DNA of 64,000 nucleotides, taken from NCBI GenBank assembly GCA_051453625.1, contig JBOZIK010000001.1, positions 226,453,246 through 226,517,245 of the forward strand, written 5' to 3'. This document shows positions 24,640-36,997 of the stretch, one piece after another. A model generated the notes under the pieces. That model searched no databases. It had not been told where the DNA came from and was given only the letters and a program-made list of their open reading frames with translations. Position 1 is the stretch's first letter. Every line of letters starts with the position of its first letter. The stretch comes from Welwitschia mirabilis (Eukaryota > Gnetophyta > Gnetopsida > Welwitschiales). The translations under genes were made by a program, and so were the position numbers.

Positions 24640-25400
24640 ATCTCTTTCAAATATTAACATGACATCTTAATTATGATACTTTATGAGTTGAGATATTAGC
24701 TATATCTTAGATAATTATAACATGTGATTATCTTAGTAGTTATTTTCTAATGTCATTTTTGAAGTTATCTTAGTCTAATGTTCACATTAGTTGTAGAAGA
24801 TCTAGAAGTTTTTTTTATAGGAAAGACATATTTAAAGTTGTAAACATCTAATACAAAAATGTCTTGAAAGCTATAGATTTCTAATACAAAGATGTCATTA
24901 AAGCAACGGATTTCTATTGAGTAGATGTCTTTAGATGATGCAGATGTCTTTGGAGGTCAAGCATCTATCTTCTTTTTATTTTTGTTTTTAAAATAGACAT
25001 CTGTGTTCTCTAAATATCTTTTCCATAACTAGGTAACTATTAAAAAAATTATTATAATACATATTTAAGTTATGTAGACATTTATTTTAGTCATTATAAA
25101 TGTCCTTCATGTGATAGAATTCTTTGACATAATGAACTTAAAAAAAAAAAACATGATAGGTCCTTTTCAAATAGAAAAGGGATTACCAATCTTAATAGCT
25201 CATATCCATATTAAAGTTATTTAAATACTTTCTTTTCTTATATCTTTTGTCTATGTCTACTTAGTAAGTAAATAAAGTATCATTTTTGTGAAAGGTTCTC
25301 ATCTTTTTTAGTTCTTTTAAATGTTTCTATTAGAGTTAAATTTAATTTAGTTTTCTCTCTTAAAATCAATAAGAAGAAAGCCCTTGAGTTCTTGAAAAGG
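24640..25400. other. Possible LTR sequence after the copia pol
   Basis: This directly follows the end of RNase H. It holds several GATGTCTT/AAGACATC-type motifs (24,820-25,110) like those in the U3 of the copia LTR at 57,958, and a TATTTAAATAC box near 25,222. It could be a 3' LTR of the element at 20,990-24,625, but I could not fix its ends. Confidence 0.35.
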
Positions 25401-26800
25401 AAAAAAATCTACTCATGAAAAATAGAGGCATTAGTATGAACCATAGTTTTATGATAAGTTAATAATAAAATGGTTTAAAACTTGGGCTAGGAGGTTTATC
25501 ATTATAAAAAAAAGAGCCCTTGGATTTCAACATCATAGGAAATATTAATTACTTGAATACTTCTCTCATCTTGGTTAATACATTATAGCTCAATTAAAAT
25601 AGAGCATTCTAGACCTAGTAGTTCATGAGTTCTATATGGATATCCATGAAATAGATAACTCCATTAATATATTTAAAACATAAGTAAGTAGTATATCTCT
25701 CTTTATAACTCCCATATTTTTAATTATCTATTTAGCATTGATGATTCTAAAGTTCCATAGTTGTACATGTACTCATTTAAGGACATCTTTACATGCCATT
25801 TTGTTAAGATTTCATGATGTACTTTAAAAAACAAGTTATTATGAGAATGTAAAATTAAAAAAAATGGTTTTCAATTCCTTAACTTAGGTTTATTTTTATT
25901 TTCCAATATTTTAATAAGAGGAGGTACCTACAATGATTATAACTCTATGCATAAATTTGTAGTATACTACCTACTTATAGAAAATAAAATTGATCTTGGT
26001 TTTATATTATGCATGAACATCATTATCCTATTTTGTAAGGTTCAGACTTTGGATTATTCTTATTTGATAAGCCCCATCATTAGTAATGCTAGTATATCAG
26101 TTTCATAAGTTAATCTTATTTAGCCTAAGAAGGTGATATTAGAGTTCATTGAAAAGCCACATGCATTAATATAGGTAGAAAAAGGCACAAACATAAGGTC
26201 TTACAAGCCATAATTTTAGAGATTTTATTCTATAGCCATTCATAATTCTTCATTAGTTAAGAAAATTCTTAGGAAAATTATAAAATTAATGGGCAAAATT
26301 AGTATAAATCTATTGTGATTAAAGTAGCATAGGTGTGCAAATAGTAAGGTGGAGGCACCCATAGGTAGCTAAGAATCCATGGGGACTTCCATATGTTACA
26401 ATTCAGAGGAGGAGACTAAGGCAAAAACACCATGCATACCTCCTATTACAAGATATGACTTAGGAAAAGTAAAGGATTTAGATACTTTAGAGTTAATAAA
26501 GGAGGAGTTACATATTTAGTGGAAGCACCAAGCTCCATCACTATCTCTAGAATAAGCTCAGGGAAAGTAGTAGGTAAATGTAGAGAGCTTAGATGATGAG
26601 CTTCTTATCTTCTATAATCCTCATCCTAAGCTTATTATTTGCCATTCCACGCAACCACCTTTACCAGCTCGGGTACCACCACCACATCATATGCCATTAC
26701 CATCTCATCTTTTGTTATCACCACCACCACACATGTTTTTCATTCATGCATTATTACTTTATAGTGTTTTTTTTTAATTTTTCCTAAAGTTGTTGAGGCT
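25401..26800 (+). pseudogene. Possible plant transposon protein domain relic with Pro/His-rich tail
   Basis: Plus-strand frames give fragments such as YDKLIIKWFKTWARRF, VVHEFYMDIHEID, IRGGTYNDYN and INLGFIMHEH-like blocks, in the order seen in the putative plant transposon protein domain found in many plant retroelements. A proline- and histidine-rich stretch follows at about 26,640-26,740 (PPLPARVPPPHHMPLPSH). Every block is weak and in a different frame, so this is a tentative call. Confidence 0.28.
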
Positions 26801-27480
26801 ATCATTGCTAGTCATTTTGACACATTCATTACCACTTAGACATACATTCATATGAGGAGATAAGTTTCTCAATGTTATGGTAAAACATCATAGTTGCTAT
26901 CATGAAATGGTGTATGCCTCTACCTAAATCATCTTTATCCTTTATCATTTAGACTTTCACTACCTGAAATAATGATAATAATAGTGATGAAACTTGGGAT
27001 GATACTCATTACATTAGTTATTTATCTCTTAACAAATAGTTATTTTTATGCTTTTTAAAAAGGGAAAGAAGATGGAAAATCAAACTTAACATCCTATATG
27101 TGTTTGAAGGATTTGAGCTTGAGATGGATGATTGAACTTTTTGTGACTAGCATTATAGTTAATTCTTACTTTTACATTAGCACACATGTCTTATTATATT
27201 TTATTGTCTATCAGATCTTTCTTTCTTCTTGAACTCTTTTTATATTCAAGTATAGATTCTACTGTATTTCTTTTTCATGTGTCTAGCAATTGAATATATT
27301 AGCATTACATTTTATTTACTATATTGAAATGAATATCAATGTGTGTTTTTTAATGGTTTTATTTTTTGTGATTTTTAAATCCCTCATGTAATACATTATG
27401 ATTCATTTTAGATTTATAATATCTCAAGTACAATTAAACATTACTGCACTAATAAGGTTTATCAAGTTTTAAACATAACT

Positions 27481-27492
27481 AAAAGGGAAGGT
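27481..27492 (+). promoter_or_regulatory. Polypurine-tract-like run before an LTR start
   Basis: AAAAGGGAAGGT stands directly before TATTAGTAAAATCC, which matches the start of the copia LTR at 57,958 (TATTGGTAAAATGCC). The placement suits the plus-strand primer of a 3' LTR. Confidence 0.55.
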
Positions 27493-28560
27493 TATTAGTA
27501 AAATCCTAGTTTTGATGATTTCACTTATCAAATATAATGTGTCTAATGTGTAGAAGATATTAAAGAGTACTTAAATTATAGATAAGAATCAAACTAGCCG
27601 ACTCAAAGATAAATAAATTTAATAGTAGATACTCACAAAGATCAAAGTTCACATAAGACTTAGTTCAAAGTTTATGAAGGATATAAAAAGTTGGCCAAAT
27701 ATGTTTGTAGATCTAAGGATGTATATTGTAGAGATTTCTACACTAATAAAGATATTTAAGCTAAATTTGAAGCTAACATAGGTCAAATATGTCTATTAAA
27801 ATACAAATATTTAAACTAGACCATGGAGGTAAGATAAGTAAAAGACATCTTTCCTATTGGAAATGTCTATATTGCATTAATTATTGAAATATGTCTACTA
27901 AATTAAAGACTTTTGTACTAAACTAAAAAAGGTGATAGAGGTTAGTTGTGCTAGTATGAAGTATTCATTTCCCAAGGAATCAAGTAAGTTTTACATGATG
28001 AATTATTAAGGTTTAAGAGTCAAAGACTCAATAGTTCAGAATTTGAATAGTTTAACTAAATACATTTTTTAGGGTAAAGGTGTCTGTCTATGAGAGACAT
28101 CTACTATAGTGAAGAAATCTATCGCAAAAATATGAAAAAATATTAAATTCTTATGAAATAACTAAATACTACTCATTTATAGTTGTTATAATGCACTTAA
28201 ACTATTTTAAATGGCCATTTTATTAGGGTAAAGGCCAAGAATATCTCTCACATTTAAAAATAAAAAACATGAAGAGTAAATAATTAATAAATAGGTCATT
28301 GCTACTAAATAAGAAGAAATTTATTTTTTGATGAAAAGACTCATTTCCTAAAGACTTAATTAACTATTGACGCTTTGTTACTACATATCTCTAATCTTGG
28401 ATTTCCATGAGTGATTAAATCAAGAAGAACTCAAGCTATAATCTTCATAACATAATTTTAGACTTCTTGTTTTTTCTTTGCATTTTTTATTGGCAATTCA
28501 TTGTTAGACTATTATATTGCTAAATCTACTTATTCTAGTTCATCAACTTTAAAGTATCTT
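27493..28560 (+). repeat. SIRE-type copia LTR, diverged copy
   Basis: It resembles 57,958 onward: the start TATTRGTAAAAT, then TTTGATGATTTCACTTATCAAAT, a ..AAGTTCAAAGT.CACA.AAGA.TTAG.TCAAA.TT block, and repeated AAAGACATCT/AATGTCTATATT motifs up to about 28,110. After 28,150 the similarity fades, and I could not find the TG..CA end or a primer site, so the right boundary is approximate. Confidence 0.55.
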
Positions 28561-28569
28561 CTTTGCTAA

Positions 28570-29330
28570 GATCCCTTGCTAGGATGGATAGTGATGCCAT
28601 AACTAAGTTTAAGAATGAATTTAAAAAGAAAAAAATAGTACCTAGAGAGTGTGTACTAAATGTAAATAGTTACAAACATCTCACCAATCTCATTATGCAA
28701 ATATTTCAATATTAGACATGGAAATCACTCCTAGAGTCTCATCCAAAGATTATTCTATAGGTTATTGGACTATGTTATACCAATGCTAAAGTGATTTTAA
28801 TTTATGATTTGGTAATTTAAATGAAAATATTAGGAATGAACTTTATATTAATATATATCTTGCTTACTATTTAATATTCCACATAAAGGCATACATGATA
28901 TTATTTTTAATGATTTTAAATATCCTGATTACTTTTAACATGTACATAACTTAAGTGTAAACCAATCATAACATTTGGAGGCATACACCTTACTTCTTGT
29001 TACTATGCATTCCATTACATGTTTGAGTATATTCTTCTCCCTCTTAGTGGACATAAAGATGAATTCACATTATACCAAGTCAAATTTCTACATTGTCTCT
29101 ATATGAAGATAAGGATTTATTTTCCAATGCTTATGTTTAAATTCATGATGCATATCTTATACTATAAGAATAAAAATTTATAGTATGAAGGTATTATTAT
29201 GTTCATCTATGAAAAATTAAGGTAACCCTTTCAAATCATAATTTTACAATACTTCATCCATTACAACCTCTAAAATTCTTGAATCTAGTCTATATGTAAG
29301 TCTTTAAGGTGGACTAGTATCATGGTGTAT
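28570..29330 (+). pseudogene. Possible plant transposon protein domain relic
   Basis: A frame from ATG at about 28,583 reads KFKNEFKKKKIVPREC, then weak blocks, then YMFEYILLPLSGHKDEFT and LHCLYMKIRIYFPMLMFKFMMHIL (about 29,010-29,160). That order, a basic start, a RxV block, then LxPxxGHxDEVT and a GRRIHLGYLMxxHM-like block, matches the putative plant transposon protein domain of plant retroelements. Six or more stops break it. It abuts the minus-strand Athila-like relic. Confidence 0.38.
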
Positions 29331-29399
29331 TATAGAGATATATCACCCTAATCCTCTAGGTTTACACTAGTATGTCATAAGATCTAAAGGTATCACAAA

Positions 29400-32300
29400 C
29401 CAAGTAGCAAGACGAGTAGAGGAGATAACACATAATTGTTTAATGAGAAAGCGTTATTCATCAAGAAAGTAATAATTAATGGAAAGTTCATCAAGAGAAT
29501 CAAAAAGTTGATAAAAGTGATCTACAATACTATTATGTTTCCCTACTTTATCAATGATGGTAAGATTAAATTCTTTCATAAGAAGGATTCATTTAATAAG
29601 TCTAGCACTAGAATCTTTCTTGGTCATAAAGTAACATATAGCCACATGATCTATGTAAACATTAGTATGAAAGCCAAGAAGATAGTATCTATGGTGATCA
29701 AGGAAAAATATAATAGCATTTATTTTTTAGTGGTAGTGTAGTTAAATTGGGCCTTAGACAAATTTTTACTAAGATAAGATCTGGCTTTAAGATTTTTTTA
29801 ACATTTTGAATAAGAACCTCACCACAACAATGTTACTAGCATCACACATAAGTTTAAAATCCTTATTCTAATTATTCTAATTATAATTGATTTAGAAGAA
29901 ATTTTATCTTACATGATTTAAAATCAAGTTGAAATGAGTCTTTCCAATCAAATTTAGCTTCTTTTTTTCAAGTAATGAGTGAAGGGATTTGTAAATATTG
30001 ACATAGTCTTGAATAAAATGGTGATAGAAACTAGCATGAATAAGGAAAGATCTAACTTATTTGACATTAGTAGGAGGGTCAAGGTTTTAAATGATACTAA
30101 TGGTTGTATGGTCTATTATAATTTCCTCACTATAAATGTGTTAATCTAAAATGATTTCATAGTTCTAAGAAAGAAATATTTTTTCCAACTCAAGTATAGG
30201 CTACTTTCTATACATTTATCTAGGAATTTCTCTAACCTTTTCATGATCTATTCAAAAGTTTAACTAAAGATTAAGAAGTCATCCATAAAGATATCAATGG
30301 ATTCCTCTATCATGTTAGAAAAGATACCCATCATTACTCATTAAAAATTTCCAAGGGCATTACAAAGTCCAAAAGGCATTCTTCTAAAGGCAAAGATTCC
30401 AAACAAAGAACTAAAGATTGTTTTTGCTTAGTCTATGAAAACATGATTGTAATAACTCTATCCATCACAAAAATGATAGTAGGAATGTCCTTAGATTCAA
30501 TCAAGTACTTAATCAAGAAAGGGAAAATGGAAGGAAATGGTCCTTTTTAGTAACCTCATTAGGGTTTCTAAAGTCAATGCACATTCTCTACTTTTCACCC
30601 TTTTTAGGTACTACCACCAAGGGGCTAATAAAATTACTATTAGATATAGTGTGAATAATTCTAGCATCTATAACTTTAATAATTTCATCCTTAACTACTT
30701 GTTTAAGGGCTAGATTAAGTCTTTACTAGGTTTCCTAACTAGTTTATCATTATCTTAAAAGTATATTTTATGTTGAACTATGGAAAGAGGAATGGTAGCT
30801 AAGTTTTTATGGGTCCAAGAAAAAGCATTTACATTAGAAGTTCATAGTGAGACTAACTTGGATTCTTATTGAGAGGTAATATGTTCACTTATTACCAAGG
30901 GTTTTTATAGATTGTTGGACAGAAAATGTATTTTAGATCCTTGGGTAATTCTTTTAGTTCTAAGTTGTAATATTCAATTTCTATTTCTGAGTTACCATTA
31001 TTGGCCATCATCTAGAACTGTCATGCAGATGCTTATTAGGAATGATGCTTCTTAAAAAGGATTTTTATTAAGTGATGGACTTCTTTCTAGTTTAAAACTT
31101 CCTCATCCTTATGATTAAGACAATTTATTACAGTTGAATCATTATACAAAGTTGTATCATCATACAAAGTTGATTCATATAGCATTAATAATCTCTCTTT
31201 AACTAGGTGACATTGTAAAAATAAAGTTAGTTTGAGTTATTATTCTAAGTTCCACTCATCGCACATATCTTTCTTGATAGCATCAAAAACTCTAATGGTT
31301 AACGTTTTCTTATCTATATGACATTCCATCATTCTAGTTCATGTGTCAATGATATAGTAGACAGTTATACAAAAAGCTCTTTTTAAGAGTAGTGGGTAAC
31401 CTTCATCATGTTTTACTTTAATAATAACTACATCTATGAGGTATAATACTTCTTATATTTGGATAGATAAGTCTTTCATGATGCCTAATGGTTTCGTGAT
31501 TAAGGTATCAAACAACTTTAAGATGATTCATGTAGATTTAACTCTATTTTCTAACCCAAGTATTTTACATATGTGAAGAGACATAATGTTTACAGTTGCT
31601 CTTATATCTATTAATTATTTTCTAATTCTTTTGTTACCTCTTAAAGTAACACTCATTTTAGCCACTCTAAGATCTTTGAATTTAGGATACTTTTACATGA
31701 CTATGTTGGAGACAGATTATGCAAGAAATACCTTACTAGGAAGGGTACATTTTTGTTTTCTTCTATATAGGTCATTTTACAACTTAGCATACATAGGATT
31801 TTCTTGCAAGATTTCCAAAAGGTTAAGTTGATGCTTATGTCTTACATTAAGGATTTTAAGTATTCATTATAGATAAGATTTTTGTTTAGCCTATTAAACC
31901 AAGAAGTATTGGATTCTTCCCTTTGTTTTTTTGTGAAGATTTTTTTCATGATAGGCTTATCATTTAAAATTGAAGGGACTTTATATGTTTCTAAGATTTC
32001 TACATCATCATCTTTCTTATATTTTTCATCATTTTTAGAGTTTGAAGTCTCATGGATAGGTGTAATGTTGTATCATTTCCACTTCTAATTATGACCTTTA
32101 AATCTTGCTTAACTTCATTTGGGTTTGAAAAGGGTTTAGATCCAAGAGAACCTTATGGTTGTTGATTGGCTAACAATATTTATTAAAGAATAACAACTAA
32201 ATTCTTAATGTTATTATTGAATTTTTTCCATGTCTTTCAATTTATCTGTTGAATTTCTAAGTTGATTACTCTAATTTAATTGAAGATTTAAGGTACGTGG

Positions 32301-33400
32301 TTGAAAGCTAGAGTTATTTAGTTGAAATTTTGAGTTCCTAAATCTATTCTCAAAAGGTTTTTAATTTGATTATTCACTCATTATTTTTTGATATTGTGGT
32401 TGATTTTTTAAAGTTAAAAGGCTTTTGATTAAATGAATATACTTCCTCAACCATCCTTTCTTTACATGTTAGTAATAAGGGGCATCTTTTTATTGGATGA
32501 GAGTTATCCTCACATATATCACATGTTGAAGTTTTGTTTCTTCCTTTGCTACTTTTGCATGAAGTATTATTTGAGTGTATTTCTTTAAAGTGGTAGCAAA
32601 ATCCTTTATCATATTGATTAAATCATATTTCTTCTCCTCCTTATCATATTTTACTTCTTTTAAGTCTTTTATTATTTGGCCTAAGGTTCAATTTTCTTTA
32701 GAAGTTGGTTTTGGCCAAGTTTGAGTTATTTCAACTAAATCATATTCTAACTTTCATGCATCATCTAAGGCTAAGTCATAAAATTACCATCATAAGAAAA
32801 ATATATAAATTATTTACTTTAACTATTCAATTTACTATAAAAATAATCTATCAATTCTTCTTTAGAAAATTCATCAATAGGTTTGGAATGAATAGCTATG
32901 ATAAATCATTCATAAGTTATGGCATAATTTTTATGGGGTTCTTCTTAAAAGTTGATAACCTCCTTTATTCCTTTTTTCATGGTTCTTTTACTCATAAGTG
33001 TTTTAATAAAAGCTTCTTATACTTGATTTTATAACTTAAAACTCTTGTGTGAAATGGTTCTAAGCCAAATTTTTACTTTTCCTTTAAGTGTGATAGGAAA
33101 TATGACCATGTAAGTTTGATTAGTAATTCATTTTTTTTCAATTTCCTAAGCTAAGAATAAGTTGTCCTATATCAGCTAGATGTTGAAAAAAGTCCTCTTT
33201 ATATTATCTTAAGATTGCAAGATAAGCACTTAGCTTTTTCAATTCTACATCATCACCAAAAGGTAAACCAAAAGGATTTTGAATTTCATGTTTCCTATTA
33301 GCAATCAAATATCTAAGAATAGCATTCACATTTGAAGTAGAAGTTCCTACCATGATTGGTATACTAGATAACTTATTTTGTTTTTACATTAAATTTGACA
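29400..33400 (-). pseudogene. Athila-like gypsy gag-pol remnant
   Basis: Read on the minus strand from high to low coordinates: gag with PITLKGKVKIWLRTI (near 33,080); a complete CCHC zinc knuckle CDICEDNSHPIKRC (32,482-32,523); a protease-like IRATVNIMSLHI (near 31,590); RT with ISNSNFISPLVVVPKKGE and RMCIDFRNPNEVTKK (30,550-30,670) and the catalytic FMDDF (30,275-30,289); then RNase H with LMCDASN (about 29,840) and a linker AISSTRLATWFV (about 29,400-29,440). These match the Athila/Tat branch of Ty3/gypsy. Integrase is missing: the relic breaks off at about 29,400 against plus-strand sequence. Stops are frequent. The frames on the plus strand at 31,586-33,034 are shadows of this gag. Confidence 0.82.
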
Positions 33401-33669
33401 TAGATGAAAAAGAAATAACACAGTCTACTTTTATTCTATTATTTTCACACTTTTTGTTTGAAAAGTTTAACTTTGAAATAACAAAAGTAAAAAAATATTA
33501 TTTTTCAATTTGTGGAATTTGCATACCTACAGTGTGTATATCTAGATTTTACTCATAGTTAAATAAGTCTTCTATGATGTTTTTCTTAATCAAGATTTAC
33601 TCTCTCTGATATTTTATCTTTCTACTAGAATTCATCATGTCTCTGCATATTTAGGAAAAACATAATGGC

Positions 33670-33679
33670 NNNNNNNNNN

Positions 33680-33715
<36 letters not shown>
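33670..33715. repeat. TA microsatellite with a 10-N gap
   Basis: Ten N (33,670-33,679) are followed by about 35 bases of alternating TA, so the true length is unknown. Confidence 0.9.
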
Positions 33716-33720
<5 letters not shown>

Positions 33721-34066
33721 AATACAAAATACAACTATGAAAAAGAAATAGTAAAAGAAGAAAAAAATATTGATATCCATCCACTTTATCATTTATACAA
33801 TAGAGAGGATAATGTCCACTTTATGACGCAACCAAAAATAGAAAAACTTATTTTTGAAAAAAAAAACTAATTGTAGATTATCATCCTTAACATTATCTAG
33901 ATAATAAAGATAATGACAAGGCTTATTAACACCACTAAAACAAAAATTGCATAAAAATAAACCTATAAAATCTAAAGTAGAAAAATATACTATTCAAATA
34001 AGTAACTCAAATTAAAATCTAAGATACTTATCTAGTTAGTGATAATCCTTTAGCTTCTTGTGGCCT

Positions 34067-34084
34067 TCCTCAACAATGGCACCA
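34067..34084 (-). promoter_or_regulatory. Primer binding site, tRNA-Asp type
   Basis: The minus strand reads TGGTGCCATTGTTGAGGA, matching the Athila-type site TGGCGCCGTTGCCGGGGA with only C-to-T and G-to-A differences. It lies three bases inside the LTR ending at 34,088. Confidence 0.75.
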
Positions 34085-34087
34085 AAA

Positions 34088-34690
34088 TGTTGTGATGTGA
34101 ATTTATATAATTCTTAAGTCCTTAGGAAAATCCTAAAATTCACAAATGTTTGCACAAAATTACACACTAGTATAGATGAGAGTTAACCTAAATGTTATAA
34201 TACATTGAAGCACCAAGCTAGAAGTTAGAGAATTTATTTTGACAAAGTATTTTTAGTCTTTCTCCTTTATGTAAATGAAATGTAGAGATACAATATAATA
34301 TAAATGTAAATGCAATTCTTATAGATGGAATTTAAATGAAATAACTCTAAGTAATGAATAACTAACAATCTTTTAGTCACTAAGATCAGCCCTTATATTA
34401 AATAGGAAAAACTATCACTTAACTCTAACCAATATAAGCTATAAAATACATCAAATAAATCATAGATAAATTCAACTAATAAGTAATGGAAATGTAATAT
34501 GAAATCAAATACAAGCACTAAACTAATAATATCAACCTTAATAAAGGTTATTCTTATGATCTAGATCAACTATGAAACTATTATAAAAAATCATAAGAAA
34601 CTTAAACCATAAGGGAGATGTACATAATAGAAGTAAAAGCATATTTTATTAATCTCAAATCGATATCCATGTAATGACCTAAAAATCACA
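34088..34690 (-). repeat. 5' LTR of the Athila-like element
   Basis: On the minus strand it would start TGTGATTTTTAGG and end CATCACAACA, three bases before the tRNA-Asp-type primer site. An AT-rich TATTTAATATAAGG box lies near 34,400 on the minus strand. The inner end is well placed; the outer end at 34,690 is inferred from the TG..CA rule only. No 3' LTR partner was seen. Confidence 0.6.
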
Positions 34691-34708
34691 TTTAAAAACT
34701 TCTTCTAG

Positions 34709-34780
34709 CTCTGATATCAAATGTAAGACCCCAAAATTTGTATAATTGAAAAACTTTAAACTTGATGCTTGATACCAAAA
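34709..34780 (-). repeat. Duplicated LTR end and primer site of copy B
   Basis: GCTCTGATATC at 34,709 and GCTTGATACC at 34,767 are 58 bases apart, each followed by TGTAA(G/T).CCC. This is the same LTR-end plus initiator-Met primer-site unit that is repeated at 11,884-12,060. Confidence 0.75.
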
Positions 34781-36997
34781 TGTAATGCCCATAATTCTAA
34801 CTTTAAATTTACAGATGTTACAAATGTTACTTCAAGCCTAATCATGTTGGATTTTAAACCTTTTTGAGAGGAGGAGAAAAACACATGCTCTTTGCTTTAA
34901 AATTTATTATTAATAAGTGAACATAAATTTTGTATTCAAGGCATATTATTCTATATTCATGAATAGACTAAAAAATTTCAAGAAAACTTTACAACAAAAG
35001 TTCAAAAATAAAATGCTAATGCATAATTATTCAAAATAATGATTTAAAAAATTTACAAGCATAAATTACCATTCAATGACCCTTTGAGGTAATATACATA
35101 GCTAAAAATTCAAGATTTACATTAATGTATTCATTATTCAATACAAAATGCACTCTGAGTAGATTTTATAAACTACATTCACACATAAGATAACATGGAG
35201 TTTGATTCTCAACACTTCTAAGAAAATAATATTCTAGAAAAGTATATCATGACCTCAATATCTTAGTCATATAATCCCACGTTTTTAATGAAGGAATACA
35301 AAATTATTTAGCAAAATTTTCCAACAATACTGGAACATTAATCCTTTACATCCTTATTCTCATAGCAGTAATTAAACTTTTATATTTTTTCATCTATGAC
35401 ATACAAAGGTATGGGATGAGAACTTTGAAAATATTACAACTCCCAATATGGTCTAGGTAAGACTAGACAAGATAGATAAGGATTTTCAATAGTTAAGATA
35501 GAAAAGACAAGTAAAGACTAAGAAAACATGATATATTATAAATACTAATCTTATGATTATGAATAAGAATAATCATTATATATTTTTTAATATTTCAATC
35601 ACTTCAATACCTCATTCGGTGATTTGTGAAGTTCATTAGTTCATTCAGTGATCTATGGTTCTCATATAATTTTTTCATAGTTCACTTCATTAACTCATTT
35701 AGTCATCTATGCACTACCTCCTTTAGGGATCTATGATAAATCTAATATCCCCATTGGCTCATTTGGAGATCTGTGGGATTCTTACTTCACTACCTATTCA
35801 ATAATCTATAAAGTCCACTACCTCATTCGATGATCTTTAGAAATCCATAACCTTAAGTTCAAGACATAATGATGATAAGAAAAATATGATAAAATTTAAC
35901 CATAAGGTATTAACTCATAACCATAAATTCAAGACATCATGATGATAAGAATAAATATGATAAAGTTTAACCACAAGCTATCAACTTATGTTAGGAACAG
36001 ATAACATCAAAACATCTAGTACAAGAGGTTCATGGAGATAAGACTTGAAACAAAACTAAATTTATATTTATCAAGCATCACATAATTTTACATTCATATT
36101 GTAAGAATATAATCACAACAATCTCATTAATGAAATGCATATATATAAAAAACTAATAAGAAAGCAAGAAAGAATAAAACCATCCTAAATTAAAATGAAG
36201 ATTCAAAACTTCTGACGATTTCTAAGGATCAAAGGTTATAGGCTTATTCAAGATCTAAGGTTTGGCAGGGAAGGCTTTTCTAAAAATAAAAGTGAGGAAA
36301 AGGAGGAAGTGGGTTCTATTTATAACTGAGGTTTGGTGAAATATGAAGGGTCATGAGGATATACAGACAACACATCATTAAGGAGGGTGGTTAAGTTGGT
36401 GGAAGTTACATAATATCTCAGGCTTACTTAGCAACCATGCACTTTAATAATATAAAAATAATGCTTTCTATCCCATCACATGTAATCATAATAATGAAAA
36501 TAATAAACCCTTATAATTAACATTTAATCATGCATAAATTCTAAAAAGGTGTAATAATAATAAAAGCAAATGAAATAATCACCACTATAAGAACATTCTT
36601 GAAGATTATAAAGTAATATTTTAGTCTTTATAAGATAAAAGAAACTCAAATCACAATCTCTATTATAACAGCACCTTAATAACATAACATCTATATTAGT
36701 TGGATATTTAAAAATAAATGATGGTGTAATAATTTCATAATTAAACATAATATTAAGATAATCCATTAATTTATACACTATCAAAACCACTAACTTTACC
36801 ATTCAAGATCATAATTACTAAGGATTGCAATAACAAAATAATTTTATAGCTAATATAACATGAATAACTTTTAAGCACAAAAGTTTCTAGAATATAAATA
36901 TAAATAACTACATTAGCTTGTAAACTCTATAATAACAAAATTTATTTTAATGTAGTCTTTAAGTTAATCTTTGGACCTTAAAATTCTAGATGTGACA
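34781..36997 (-). repeat. Large LTR, copy B (2.2 kb, minus strand)
   Basis: It runs from TGTAATGCCC (34,781) to GATGTGACA (36,997). On the minus strand that is TGTCACATC...GGGCATTACA, a TG..CA pair. A TATA box (TATAAATAG on the minus strand, 36,316-36,324) splits it into a U3 of about 0.7 kb and a long R-U5 of about 1.5 kb. A primer site stands next to the low-coordinate end, so it acts as a 5' LTR of a minus-strand element. No internal region follows, because Athila-like sequence begins at 34,690. The CTACCTCATT minisatellite is at about 35,600-35,850. Confidence 0.8.

Noticed and set aside
31586-33034. Plus-strand frames of 68-109 codons, some membrane-like
   Set aside because: They are antisense shadows of the minus-strand Athila-like gag and protease; hydrophobicity comes from the T-rich strand.
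36524-36802. 92-codon minus-strand frame
   Set aside because: It falls in the U3 of the large LTR copy B and has no domain.
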